A stretch of DNA of 64,000 bases, taken from Tropicimonas sp033101155. Lineage in GTDB: Bacteria > Pseudomonadota > Alphaproteobacteria > Rhodobacterales > Rhodobacteraceae. Numbering within the stretch: the stretch's first letter is position 1; every line of letters begins with the position of its first letter. Below the pieces are notes generated by a model, which searched no databases, had not been told where the DNA came from, and was given only the letters and a program-made list of their open reading frames with translations. Of this stretch, positions 17,776 through 25,220 are shown one piece after another. Position numbers and translations under genes: made by a program. Location of the stretch: NCBI RefSeq assembly GCF_033101155.1, contig NZ_JAWMPX010000006.1, forward strand, positions 62,001-126,000, written 5' to 3'.

Positions 17776-18594
17776 TTACAGACCGAGCGCGCCGCGCACC
17801 TGTTCCAGCGCCGCTTCCAGCAGGGCCGGGTTGGATTGAGCCTGCTCGATTGCGGTTTTGAGCGTGGTCTTTTGAAGCTCCGAAATCGAGGCCCCGTCGA
17901 TCAGACCAGACACCGCGTCGAGGTTGAACCCGTCCAGGGTAAGCGCGGAGAGATCGACAGCGTCGCTCGCCCCGTTCACAGCCGCCTGTGCTGCCTCGCC
18001 GGCCTCGGTCGCTTCACTGGCCGCCGCGTCGACGGCGTCGCTCGCAGCTTCCCCGCTGGCGTCCATGGCCTCGGTGACCGCCGTTTCCGCGGCCTCCGTG
18101 GCCTCTGCCGCCGCCTCCGTCACATCGCCCATCGCTTCGGACACGGCTTCGACCGCCTCATCTGCAACGGTCTCCGCGGCTTCCACGGCCTCGGTCGCCT
18201 CGGTCATGGCAGCGTCGCCCAGGTCACTGGCTGTATCCGACACCGCGTCCAGTGCGGTTCCTGCCGCATCGGACGCCGCGTCCACGGCTTCCTTTGCCTC
18301 GGTCACGACTGCATCCGTCACCTCTTCGGCGGCTTGCTCGACGGCCTCGACCGCCTCTCCAACAGATTCGGCCGCGGCATCCGCCGCCTCCCCGGCTTCC
18401 TCGGCAACGGCCTCAACGGCGTCTTCGACAGCCTCCACGGCCTCGCTCACGGCCGTTTCAGCCGGTTCCGCAGTCGGGGCTTCAGCGACCGGTTCGGCCT
18501 CCTGCATCGGCGCCTCGTCGGGTTTCTGCGTCAGGAAGTAGATCGCCCCGGCAATCACCAGAACGCCAATCGCGGCAACGGTTCCCTGTTTCAT
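17776..18594 (-). CDS. Anchored Ala/Glu-rich repetitive helical protein
   Basis: A 272-residue protein of three parts. Residues 1-22 form an uncleaved anchor or signal segment. Residues about 30-200 are a long low-complexity stretch of Ala, Glu, Asp, Val, Ser and Thr with imperfect units such as EAVEAV, EAADAA and TEATEA, predicted as one extended amphipathic acidic helix, somewhat like apolipoprotein or LEA-type proteins. The last 65 residues are of ordinary complexity (LDGFNLDAVSGLIDG, then a helical end), so there may be a small folded domain. The ATG at 18594 has AGGAAAGAG upstream. No function is assigned. Confidence 0.7.
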   Translation of the reverse strand: MKQGTVAAIGVLVIAGAIYFLTQKPDEAPMQEAEPVAEAPTAEPAETAVSEAVEAVEDAVEAVAEEAGEAADAAAESVGEAVEAVEQAAEEVTDAVVTEAKEAVDAASDAAGTALDAVSDTASDLGDAAMTEATEAVEAAETVADEAVEAVSEAMGDVTEAAAEATEAAETAVTEAMDASGEAASDAVDAAASEATEAGEAAQAAVNGASDAVDLSALTLDGFNLDAVSGLIDGASISELQKTTLKTAIEQAQSNPALLEAALEQVRGALGL

Positions 18595-18798
18595 AACTCT
18601 TTCCTCATGATTTACTGATACTGGCGCCCCACCCGGCACGCCGTCAGACGTGACTAATGGCATTTTGCACGCGCAGCAAAAAGATAGTTTGGCTCAATTG
18701 CTGCGTCTTTCGTAAAACCCGCAAGGGACCGCTTGAAAATCCGCTCTCAGACGGCTACTTTCCGCGCACTTTTTCGTAATGTCAGAAGGACGCACGTC

Positions 18799-19344
18799 AT
18801 AGCCCGCAGACCCCACAACGCGCCGCCCCAGCGTGAAACCGGCCCCCGCGTCAACGGACGCATCCGGGCCAATGAAATCCGCCTCATCGGCCCGGAAGGC
18901 CAGAATGTTGGCGTGGTTTCTCCCGCTCGAGCCATGGAATTGGCAGAGCAGGTGGGCCTTGATCTCGTAGAGATCTCGCCGAACGCCAATCCTCCGGTCT
19001 GCAAGATCATGGATTTCGGCAAATTCAAATACGAAACGCAGAAACGCGAATCCGAAGCGCGCAAGAAGCAAAAGACGATCGAGGTGAAGGAGGTGAAGTT
19101 CCGCCCCAACACCGACACGCATGACTACGACGTCAAGATGCGCAATGTCTTCCGCTTCCTTGAGAATGGCGACAAGGTGAAGGTCACCCTGCGGTTCCGT
19201 GGACGGGAAATGGCGCACCAGAATCTCGGTCGCGAGCTTCTGGAACGGGTGGCTGAAGACACCAAGGATGTCGGCAAGGTCGAGAACATGCCGAAGATGG
19301 AAGGGCGCCAGATGGTCATGATGATCGGCCCGATCGTCAAGTAA
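18799..19344 (+). CDS. infC: Translation initiation factor IF-3
   Basis: A 181-residue IF-3, which keeps ribosomal subunits apart and checks the initiator tRNA. The N-terminal domain (RIRANEIRLIGPEGQNVGVV), the linker rich in Lys/Arg/Glu and the C-terminal domain (VKVTLRFRGREMAH, then PKMEGRQMVMMIGP) are complete. No ATG, GTG or TTG lies at the proper place: the family start xARRPHNAPPQR maps to an ATA at 18799, eight bases after AGAAGGA. Rare start codons let IF-3 repress its own synthesis in E. coli (AUU), so ATA here is plausible. The only upstream alternative, TTG 18733, would add 22 unrelated residues. Confidence 0.93.
   Translation: MARRPHNAPPQRETGPRVNGRIRANEIRLIGPEGQNVGVVSPARAMELAEQVGLDLVEISPNANPPVCKIMDFGKFKYETQKRESEARKKQKTIEVKEVKFRPNTDTHDYDVKMRNVFRFLENGDKVKVTLRFRGREMAHQNLGRELLERVAEDTKDVGKVENMPKMEGRQMVMMIGPIVK
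19300..19337 (+). repeat. infC 3' end, copy 1 of a 38-bp direct repeat
   Basis: The coding end of infC, matched by a second copy 137 bases downstream with two mismatches. It encodes the last conserved residues GRQMVMMIGPIV. Confidence 0.8.
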
Positions 19345-19381
19345 CACCGTCCCGCCAGACGTGACCCCGTGACCACCTCTC

Positions 19382-19403
19382 GGCGATTGCCACGGCAATC
19401 GCC
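19382..19403. repeat. Perfect inverted repeat between infC and the DUF938 gene
   Basis: GGCGATTGCC, two bases, then GGCAATCGCC. It could act as a terminator hairpin for infC, but no T run follows. Confidence 0.45.
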
Positions 19404-19436
19404 TGCCGGTCTCGGTAATTGCAGGCAAACACTGGA

Positions 19437-19474
19437 GAAAGGCGCCAGATGGTCATGACGATCGGCCCGATCGT
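19437..19474 (+). repeat. Stray second copy of the infC 3' end
   Basis: 38 bases identical to 19300-19337 except at 19440 and 19460. It lies outside any gene and ends at the same IGPIV-coding position, after which the sequences diverge. It looks like a remnant of a short tandem duplication or of a recombination event. Confidence 0.8.
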
Positions 19475-19530
19475 TACCTGAGCATGGCGCTGCTCCCGGT
19501 TGCTCAGAACCAGGCCGGGACGCATTCCAG

Positions 19531-20211
19531 ATGACCAATACAGGCAAGAGACACACAGCCCGCTACTTCCCCGGCCAGCATGATCTGGCCGGAGACGCCC
19601 GGCTGTATTCCGACGTTTTCCAGCGCAATGCCCCGCCGATCATCGCCACGCTGAGCCAGTACCTGCACGGGCAAAGCGGCACGGTGCTCGAGATCGGTGC
19701 TGGCACCGGACAGCACGCGGCCGCCTTCGCATTGGCCTTCCCGAGCCTGACCTGGCTGGCCTCGGACCCGTTCCCGGAGCATCTCGCTTCGATCCATGCC
19801 TGGCGTCGGCAGCTTCTGCGCGACGACCGCGTGCCGCTGGAACTGGACGCGGCACGCGACTGGGGCACAGACCCCGAGATCCGGTCGCAGGGTCCGCTCA
19901 CGGCGATCTATGCCGGCAATGTCACACATATTGCTCCCTGGGCCGTGACCGAAGGGCTGCTGGTCGGCGCCGGGCGCTGCCTCGCACCGGGCGGCAAGGT
20001 CTTTCTGTATGGTCCCTTCCGACGCGGCACGGAGTTTTTCGGCGAGGGCAATCGCAGCTTCGACACCGACTTGCGCGCCGACAACCCGGATTGGGGCCTG
20101 CGCGACATCGACCATCTCGAAGCGGTCGCCCGCCCCCATGGGCTTGCGCTGGAGGACCGGCATGACATGCCGGCCAACAATCACATCCTCGTCTTCGGCC
20201 GGGTTCAGTAA
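19531..20211 (+). CDS. DUF938 family SAM-dependent methyltransferase-like protein
   Basis: A 226-residue protein of the DUF938 family. It opens with the typical HTARYFPGQHD and SDVFQRNAPPI, then has the SAM-binding motif VLEIGAGTGQHAAAFA and the acidic second strand WLASDPFPEHL. The substrate is not known for the family. No strong ribosome site is seen before the ATG. The 3' end overlaps that of the convergent arginase gene by seven bases. Confidence 0.85.
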   Translation: MTNTGKRHTARYFPGQHDLAGDARLYSDVFQRNAPPIIATLSQYLHGQSGTVLEIGAGTGQHAAAFALAFPSLTWLASDPFPEHLASIHAWRRQLLRDDRVPLELDAARDWGTDPEIRSQGPLTAIYAGNVTHIAPWAVTEGLLVGAGRCLAPGGKVFLYGPFRRGTEFFGEGNRSFDTDLRADNPDWGLRDIDHLEAVARPHGLALEDRHDMPANNHILVFGRVQ

Positions 20212-21155
20212 CTGCGTGTCGGGCGGTCGAGGACCTGGCGGCCGAAGAGGCTCGCGGTCAGGTCGACCATAAGCCGCGCGGTCTTTCCGCGAACATCGAG
20301 GAACGGGTTGAGCTCCACGAGGTCAAGCGAACTGACCAGCCCGCTATCATGCAACATCTCCATCACCAGATGCGCCTCTCGGAAGGTTGCGCCACCGGGC
20401 ACGGTCGTGCCGACGGCCGGCGCGATGTCGGGGTCGAGGAAATCCACGTCCAGGCTGACATGAAGCATGCCATTCGCCGCCGCGACCCGCTCCAGAAAGG
20501 GTGCCAGCAAACGAGAGATCCCGATCTCGTCGATGGCGCGCATGTCATGCGCCTCCACGCCCGCCGCCCGGACCAGCGCCCGTTCCTCCGGGTCGACCGA
20601 ACGCAACCCGAGAATACAGATATTGGCCGGATCGACCGCGGCCTCCAGCGGTCCGCCGAGCAAGGCCCCGCCCTCAGGCAACCCTTTGGTGAAACCCGGC
20701 TGGCCGGCGGCGAAGGCAAGAGGGGTGCCGTGCAGGTTGCCGCTCTCGGTGGTCGCGAAGGTGTTGAAATCGGCATGCGCGTCGAGCCAGAGCACAAAGA
20801 GCGGCCGGTTGCGCCGGGCCGCGACCATTGCCTGCCCTGCAACGGTTCCCGCCGACAAGCTGTGATCGCCCCCGAGGAAGATCGGGAAGGCCCCGCCCTG
20901 CCCGCAATCCAGAGCCGCCGAACAGGCCGCGCGGACCCAGCCCGCCACCTTGGGCAGGTTTTTCAGTGGCGCTGGCGAGTCCGTCACATCCGGCGTCGCC
21001 TCCGCTCGCAGGTCGCGCCCGTCATCAACATCGAAGCCGAGCGCTTCCAGTTCCTCGACGATCCCCGCCGTGCGAAACGCAGCCGGCCCCATGGCGCAGC
21101 CACGCCGACCGGAGCCTTCCTCGACCGGCAATCCCACCAGTACGATCTTCTTCAT
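20205..21155 (-). CDS. rocF: Arginase family hydrolase
   Basis: A 316-residue manganese ureohydrolase, probably arginase (arginine to ornithine plus urea). All metal-binding positions are present: His98 in GGDHS, Asp125, His127 and Asp129 in DAHAD, and Asp236 and Asp238 in SLDVDFLDP. The opening VGLPVEEGSGRRGCAMGPAAFR fits arginase better than agmatinase. The ATG at 21155 has only a weak ribosome site. No urease or ornithine gene is adjacent. Confidence 0.85.
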   Translation of the reverse strand: MKKIVLVGLPVEEGSGRRGCAMGPAAFRTAGIVEELEALGFDVDDGRDLRAEATPDVTDSPAPLKNLPKVAGWVRAACSAALDCGQGGAFPIFLGGDHSLSAGTVAGQAMVAARRNRPLFVLWLDAHADFNTFATTESGNLHGTPLAFAAGQPGFTKGLPEGGALLGGPLEAAVDPANICILGLRSVDPEERALVRAAGVEAHDMRAIDEIGISRLLAPFLERVAAANGMLHVSLDVDFLDPDIAPAVGTTVPGGATFREAHLVMEMLHDSGLVSSLDLVELNPFLDVRGKTARLMVDLTASLFGRQVLDRPTRSY

Positions 21156-21295
21156 CACGATTATCCAGGTTGCCCCTCCTCGCGGCCGTGTCGGCGCGTG
21201 GCTACGGGGGCGGTCCAATTGGCGCGTCTCTAGCAAGCGCGCCAGCATCTGGCAAGCATGGCCCCTTCCCCTCATCGCCCATCCGGTCTATTGAT

Positions 21296-21308
21296 TGAAC
21301 AGAGTTCA
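21296..21308. promoter_or_regulatory. Operator-like palindrome 1 (TGAAC-AGA-GTTCA)
   Basis: A perfect-arm 13-bp palindrome ending ten bases before the tetR start codon, placed to block tetR expression. Same element as the three sites at 21925-21994. Confidence 0.7.
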
Positions 21309-21318
21309 CGGAGATGAC

Positions 21319-21927
21319 ATGAGCGACAAGACAGATGCCCGCCGCGAGGCCCTGCGGCAGAACCTGACCGATATTGCCGAAAGACAGATCGCCAGCGCCG
21401 GGCTCTCGTCGCTCAAGGCGCGCGCTCTTGCCGGCGAGGCGGGCTGTTCGGTTGGCGCGATCTACAATGTCTTCGAAGATCTCGACGGGCTGATCATGGA
21501 TGTGAACGGGCGCACCTTCCGGCGCCTCGGGGACGAGGTCCGCTCGGCTCTTGCCTCTGCCCCCGACGCCACACCGCAGGAGCGCCTTGTGCTCATGTCC
21601 TGTGCCTATCTGCATTTCGCAGAGAAGAACGAGTTTCTCTGGCGCTGCCTGTTCGACATTCGCATGAGCAACGATACGGCAATGCCCGACTGGTATCGCG
21701 ACGCGCTGGAAGCCCTTTTCGCCCTGATCTCCGAACCGCTCATCCGGATTTTCACGTCCCTGGGGGCGGAAGACGTCTCCCTGATGACGCGGGCGCTTTT
21801 TTCCTCTGTGCATGGAATCGTTCTGCTCGGACTGGAAGACCGCATCTCCGGCGTGCCGCGTGCACAGATCGAACGGATGATCGAACTCCTCCTATTGAAC
21901 CTGACTGCGCAACACAGCGTTTCCTGA
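21319..21927 (+). CDS. TetR family transcriptional regulator
   Basis: A 202-residue repressor with an N-terminal TetR helix-turn-helix (SSLKARALAGEAGCSVGAIYNVFEDL, about residues 30-55) and a C-terminal ligand domain of the WHG-like type. The ATG at 21319 follows GGAG. Copies of a TGAAC-N3-GTTCA palindrome lie just before its start and three times after its stop, so it very likely represses itself and the downstream pspA-yiaAB genes. The inducing signal is unknown; envelope stress is suggested by the target genes. Confidence 0.88.
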   Translation: MSDKTDARREALRQNLTDIAERQIASAGLSSLKARALAGEAGCSVGAIYNVFEDLDGLIMDVNGRTFRRLGDEVRSALASAPDATPQERLVLMSCAYLHFAEKNEFLWRCLFDIRMSNDTAMPDWYRDALEALFALISEPLIRIFTSLGAEDVSLMTRALFSSVHGIVLLGLEDRISGVPRAQIERMIELLLLNLTAQHSVS

Positions 21928-21937
21928 ACGGCGTTCA
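21925..21937. promoter_or_regulatory. Operator-like palindrome 2 (TGAAC-GGC-GTTCA)
   Basis: Perfect arms; its first three bases are the TGA stop codon of tetR. Confidence 0.65.
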
Positions 21938-21946
21938 TTTTTTTCT

Positions 21947-21959
21947 TGAACGACGTTCG
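21947..21959. promoter_or_regulatory. Operator-like palindrome 3 (TGAAC-GAC-GTTCG)
   Basis: One mismatch in the right arm. Its left arm is part of TTGAAC (21946-21951), a reasonable -35 box, with a weak TACATC -10 (21969-21974) 17 bases on. A repressor here would cover the pspA promoter. Confidence 0.6.
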
Positions 21960-21981
21960 GCGACTTGTTACATCCAATTCA

Positions 21982-21994
21982 TGAACACTGTTCA
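21982..21994. promoter_or_regulatory. Operator-like palindrome 4 (TGAAC-ACT-GTTCA)
   Basis: Perfect arms, just downstream of the proposed -10 box and 26 bases before the pspA start codon. An extra GTTCA half-site follows at 21999. Confidence 0.65.
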
Positions 21995-22019
21995 AAACGG
22001 TTCACGAGGAGAGAATACG

Positions 22020-22697
22020 ATGTTTGCAACGCTCAAGACCCTGTTTGCCGGCACCAATGCCCGCACCGAAGAAACGCTTCAGGACCAGTTCGCCATCGAG
22101 TTGATCGACCAGAAGATCCGCGAGGCTGACGCCAATCTCGCCGCCGCGAAAGGCACGCTGGCCACCCTGATCCAGCGCCAACGTCAGGAGAAGAAACTCT
22201 TCGATGCGCTGGAGACCCGTATCGCCGACCTGACCGCCCGCGCTCGCGCGGCCCTCGCCGAGAAGCGCGAGGACCTGGCCGGAGAGGCTGCCACGGCCAT
22301 CGCCGAGATGGAGAACGAGCACATCCTGCGCCTGCAGACATTGGAGCGGCTGGAGGCCCGTATTCTGCAACTCCAGGGTAGCGTGGAAGCCGCCCATCGT
22401 CGGATCGTCGACCTCAAGCAAGGCGCCATTACGGCGCGCGCCATTCGCCGCGAGCAGGACATTCAGAAGCGGATGAGTCGCACTGTGGGCGGCACCAGCG
22501 CCGCTGACGAAGCGGAGAAACTGATCCGTCGTGTCAGCGAGCAGGACGACCCCTTCGAACAGAGCCAGATCCTCAAGGACATCGATGACGGCCTGTCCCA
22601 GGCGAATATCGCCGAGAAGATGTCCGATGCGGGTTTCGGACCGACACTGAAATCGACCCGGAAGTCGGTACTCGATCGTCTGAACGCCGAACTCTGA
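22020..22697 (+). CDS. PspA/IM30 family membrane-stress protein
   Basis: A 225-residue, almost wholly helical protein of the PspA/IM30 family, which binds the inner membrane under stress and protects the proton gradient. The central part (about 20-150) is a coiled coil rich in Glu, Ala, Arg and Gln. The ATG at 22020 has GAGGAGAG upstream; an in-frame ATG at 21981 lies inside operator 4 and is rejected. Lies 42 bases before yiaAB and after the tetR gene, with three operator-like sites in the gap. Confidence 0.85.
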   Translation: MFATLKTLFAGTNARTEETLQDQFAIELIDQKIREADANLAAAKGTLATLIQRQRQEKKLFDALETRIADLTARARAALAEKREDLAGEAATAIAEMENEHILRLQTLERLEARILQLQGSVEAAHRRIVDLKQGAITARAIRREQDIQKRMSRTVGGTSAADEAEKLIRRVSEQDDPFEQSQILKDIDDGLSQANIAEKMSDAGFGPTLKSTRKSVLDRLNAEL

Positions 22698-22739
22698 CCC
22701 TCTCCCTTTCCCAAAACTTCATTCCAAGGACCCAGAAAA

Positions 22740-23012
22740 ATGAAAAAATCCGACAACAACCTCATCATCACCTTCAATGCCGCCGGCGTCTTCATTGCCT
22801 ATGCCATGCTCGCCATTTCGCTCTGGCTCGCCCCGGTCAACATCGCCACCAAGGGCTACTGGGCCATTGGCATCCTGTTCCTCTCGCTGAGCCTGGTGAA
22901 TTTCGTCAAGTACCGCTTCGACGACCGCCTGCGCGAGGATCGAATCCAGCGTCTGGAAGAGGCGAAGAACGAGAAGCTTCTTGAGGACTATGTGACCGAG
23001 AAAGACGCCTGA
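22740..23012 (+). CDS. YiaA/YiaB-type inner-membrane protein
   Basis: A 90-residue membrane protein with the YiaAB domain: two hydrophobic spans (about 12-32 and 41-60), with NAAGVFIAYAMLAISLWLAP and KGYWAIGILFLSLSLVNFVKY, then a charged cytoplasmic tail of about 30 residues. YiaAB proteins commonly accompany PspA homologues under one regulator, as here. The operon ends at the terminator 23038-23064. Confidence 0.88.
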   Translation: MKKSDNNLIITFNAAGVFIAYAMLAISLWLAPVNIATKGYWAIGILFLSLSLVNFVKYRFDDRLREDRIQRLEEAKNEKLLEDYVTEKDA

Positions 23013-23037
23013 TCGACCAGCGATCTTTCGAACGAGA

Positions 23038-23064
23038 AAGGCTCCGCTTCGGCGGGGCCTTTTT
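23038..23064 (+). terminator. Intrinsic terminator of pspA-yiaAB
   Basis: Ten-bp stem AAGGCTCCGC/GCGGGGCCTT (one G-T pair) with a TTCG tetraloop, running into five T. Confidence 0.85.
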
Positions 23065-23225
23065 CGCGTCTGTGACAGCGAGGGGCAAAGAGCCAATAGG
23101 AGAGGGCAAGGCTCTGGAGGGCACGGAATCAGGGCCGAGGGCAGGCGCAGGCACGGCTACCGTAATGCTCCTTGCAAACGCCTCGAACGGCAGCGTGGTC
23201 CACTCCCCCCCGGTCGCCCCAAAAG

Positions 23226-23255
23226 AAAAACCCCGCGACACTGTCGCGGGGTTTT
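23226..23255 (-). terminator. Intrinsic terminator of rpsA
   Basis: Stem CCCCGCGAC/GTCGCGGGG with a 3-base loop, flanked by A and T tracts so that transcripts from the minus strand end in a T run; it could also stop plus-strand transcripts. Confidence 0.85.
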
Positions 23256-23283
23256 CCAATTCTCTGAAAATCCGGGTGAGGGA

Positions 23284-24966
23284 TTATTCGTCGTCGCCCT
23301 TGAGCGCCGCACCCAGAATATCGCCGAGAGACGCACCGGAGTCGGAGGAGCCGAACTGCTCGACCGCTTCCCGCTCTTCGGCAATCTCACGCGCCTTGAT
23401 CGACAGGCCCAGACGACGGGTCTTGCTGTCGATATTGGTGACGCGCACGTCGACCTTGTCGCCGACCTGGAAGCGCTCGGGGCGCTGCTCGGCACGGTCG
23501 CGGGAGAGGTCGGAGCGACGGATGAAGGACTTCATGCCCTCGTACTCGACCTCGATGCCACCATCCTCGATGGCGGTGACGCCAACGGTGATGATCGAAC
23601 CGCGCTTCACGCCGCCAACGGCCTCGGCAAACTTGTCGCCGCCCAGAGCCTTGATGGAGAGCGAGATGCGCTCCTTGTCCACGTCCACCTCGGTGACGAT
23701 TGCCTTGACGACATCGCCCTTGCGGTATTCCTGGATGGCTTCCTCGCCGCGCTGATCCCAGCTGAGATCGGAGAGGTGAACCATACCGTCGATATCGCCC
23801 GGCAGGCCGATGAACAGACCGAACTCGGTGATGTTCTTGACCTCGCCCTCGACCTCGGTGCCTTCCGGATGGCTCTCGTCGAAGAGTTCCCACGGGTTGC
23901 GCATGGTCTGCTTGAGACCGAGCGAAACGCGGCGCTTGGCGGTGTCGATTTCCAGAACCATGACTTCCACTTCCTGAGAGGTGGAAACGATCTTGCCCGG
24001 ATGGACGTTCTTCTTGGTCCAGGACATCTCGGAGACGTGCACTAGGCCCTCGACGCCCGGCTCCAGCTCAACAAACGCACCGTAGTCGGTGATATTCGTA
24101 ACGCGGCCGGTATGCACCGACTCGAGCGGGAACTTGGCTTCCACGGAGTTCCACGGATCGTCCTGCAGCTGCTTCATGCCGAGGCTGATACGGTGGGTCT
24201 CCTTGTTGATCTTGATGACCTGGACCTTGATGGTCTCGCCGATCGACAGGATCTCGGAGGGGTGGTTCACACGGCGCCAGGCCATGTCGGTCACGTGCAG
24301 CAGGCCGTCAACGCCGCCGAGATCAACAAACGCACCGTATTCGGTGATGTTCTTGACCACGCCGTCAACCGCATCGCCTTCGGTCAGCTTTCCGATAACC
24401 TCGGCGCGCTGCTCGGCGCGGGACTCTTCGAGGATCGCGCGGCGCGAGACAACGATGTTGCCACGGCGACGGTCCATCTTGAGGATCTGGAACGGCTGCT
24501 TGAGACCCATGAGCGGGCCGGCATCGCGCACGGGACGGACGTCGACCTGAGAGCCGGGCAGGAAGGCCACGGCGCCGCCGAGATCGACGGTGAAGCCGCC
24601 CTTGACGCGGCCGAAGATCGCGCCTTCGACGCGGGCCTCGTCGGCATAGGCTTTTTCGAGACGGTCCCAGGCTTCTTCACGGCGAGCCTTGTCACGCGAG
24701 ATGACGGCTTCGCCACGGGCATTCTCGACGCGGTCGAGGAAGACCTCGACGCTGTCGCCCACGGCGATCTCCGGAGCTTCGCCCGGATTCGCAAATTCCT
24801 TGAGGTCGACACGGCCTTCCATCTTGTAGCCCACGTCGATGATGGCCTGACCAGCCTCGATGGCGATCACGGTGCCTTTGACGACGGAACCTTCGTTGGG
24901 GGTGTCGATTTCGAAGCTTTCCTTCAGCAGGGCTTCGAATTCGTCCATGGTTGCTTTAGCGCACAT
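23284..24966 (-). CDS. rpsA: 30S ribosomal protein S1
   Basis: A 560-residue protein with six S1 RNA-binding repeats, which brings mRNA to the small ribosomal subunit. The repeat signatures ITEYGAFVDLGGVDGLLHVTDMAW, ITDYGAFVELEPGVEGLVHVSEMSW and ITEFGLFIGLPGDIDGMVHLSDLSW are plain. The start MCAKATMDEFEALLKESF matches alphaproteobacterial S1; AAGGAAA precedes it. Upstream on the same strand lie an aldo/keto reductase and cmk; cmk-rpsA proximity is common. Confidence 0.97.
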   Translation of the reverse strand: MCAKATMDEFEALLKESFEIDTPNEGSVVKGTVIAIEAGQAIIDVGYKMEGRVDLKEFANPGEAPEIAVGDSVEVFLDRVENARGEAVISRDKARREEAWDRLEKAYADEARVEGAIFGRVKGGFTVDLGGAVAFLPGSQVDVRPVRDAGPLMGLKQPFQILKMDRRRGNIVVSRRAILEESRAEQRAEVIGKLTEGDAVDGVVKNITEYGAFVDLGGVDGLLHVTDMAWRRVNHPSEILSIGETIKVQVIKINKETHRISLGMKQLQDDPWNSVEAKFPLESVHTGRVTNITDYGAFVELEPGVEGLVHVSEMSWTKKNVHPGKIVSTSQEVEVMVLEIDTAKRRVSLGLKQTMRNPWELFDESHPEGTEVEGEVKNITEFGLFIGLPGDIDGMVHLSDLSWDQRGEEAIQEYRKGDVVKAIVTEVDVDKERISLSIKALGGDKFAEAVGGVKRGSIITVGVTAIEDGGIEVEYEGMKSFIRRSDLSRDRAEQRPERFQVGDKVDVRVTNIDSKTRRLGLSIKAREIAEEREAVEQFGSSDSGASLGDILGAALKGDDE

Positions 24967-25220
24967 ATAGATGTGTTTCCTTTACTTGACGCTTTATCTG
25001 GCCGAGCGGTTGTCTCCGCCGGTCTTTGGATTGGTCGGGCAAAGGCGGCAGCGGGAATGCGATCAGGGCCGGAGGTTTCCCCGACCCTGCCTGCATACCA
25101 GCGTTACCGCCTTCTGGGTGACGGGCGTCGTATAAGCCCTTCCGGCCTTCTGAGCAACCCTTATAAACAAGGCAATTGCGGTTCAAGCGGGTGCAATCGC
25201 CCGCTCCGGCGCAGGATCGC

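Noticed and set aside
17776..18594. Plus-strand Ser/Ala/Thr-rich frame opposite the Ala/Glu-rich gene
   Set aside because: It lacks an anchor or ribosome site; the minus-strand frame has a signal-anchor, a ribosome site and a normal-complexity C-terminal domain.
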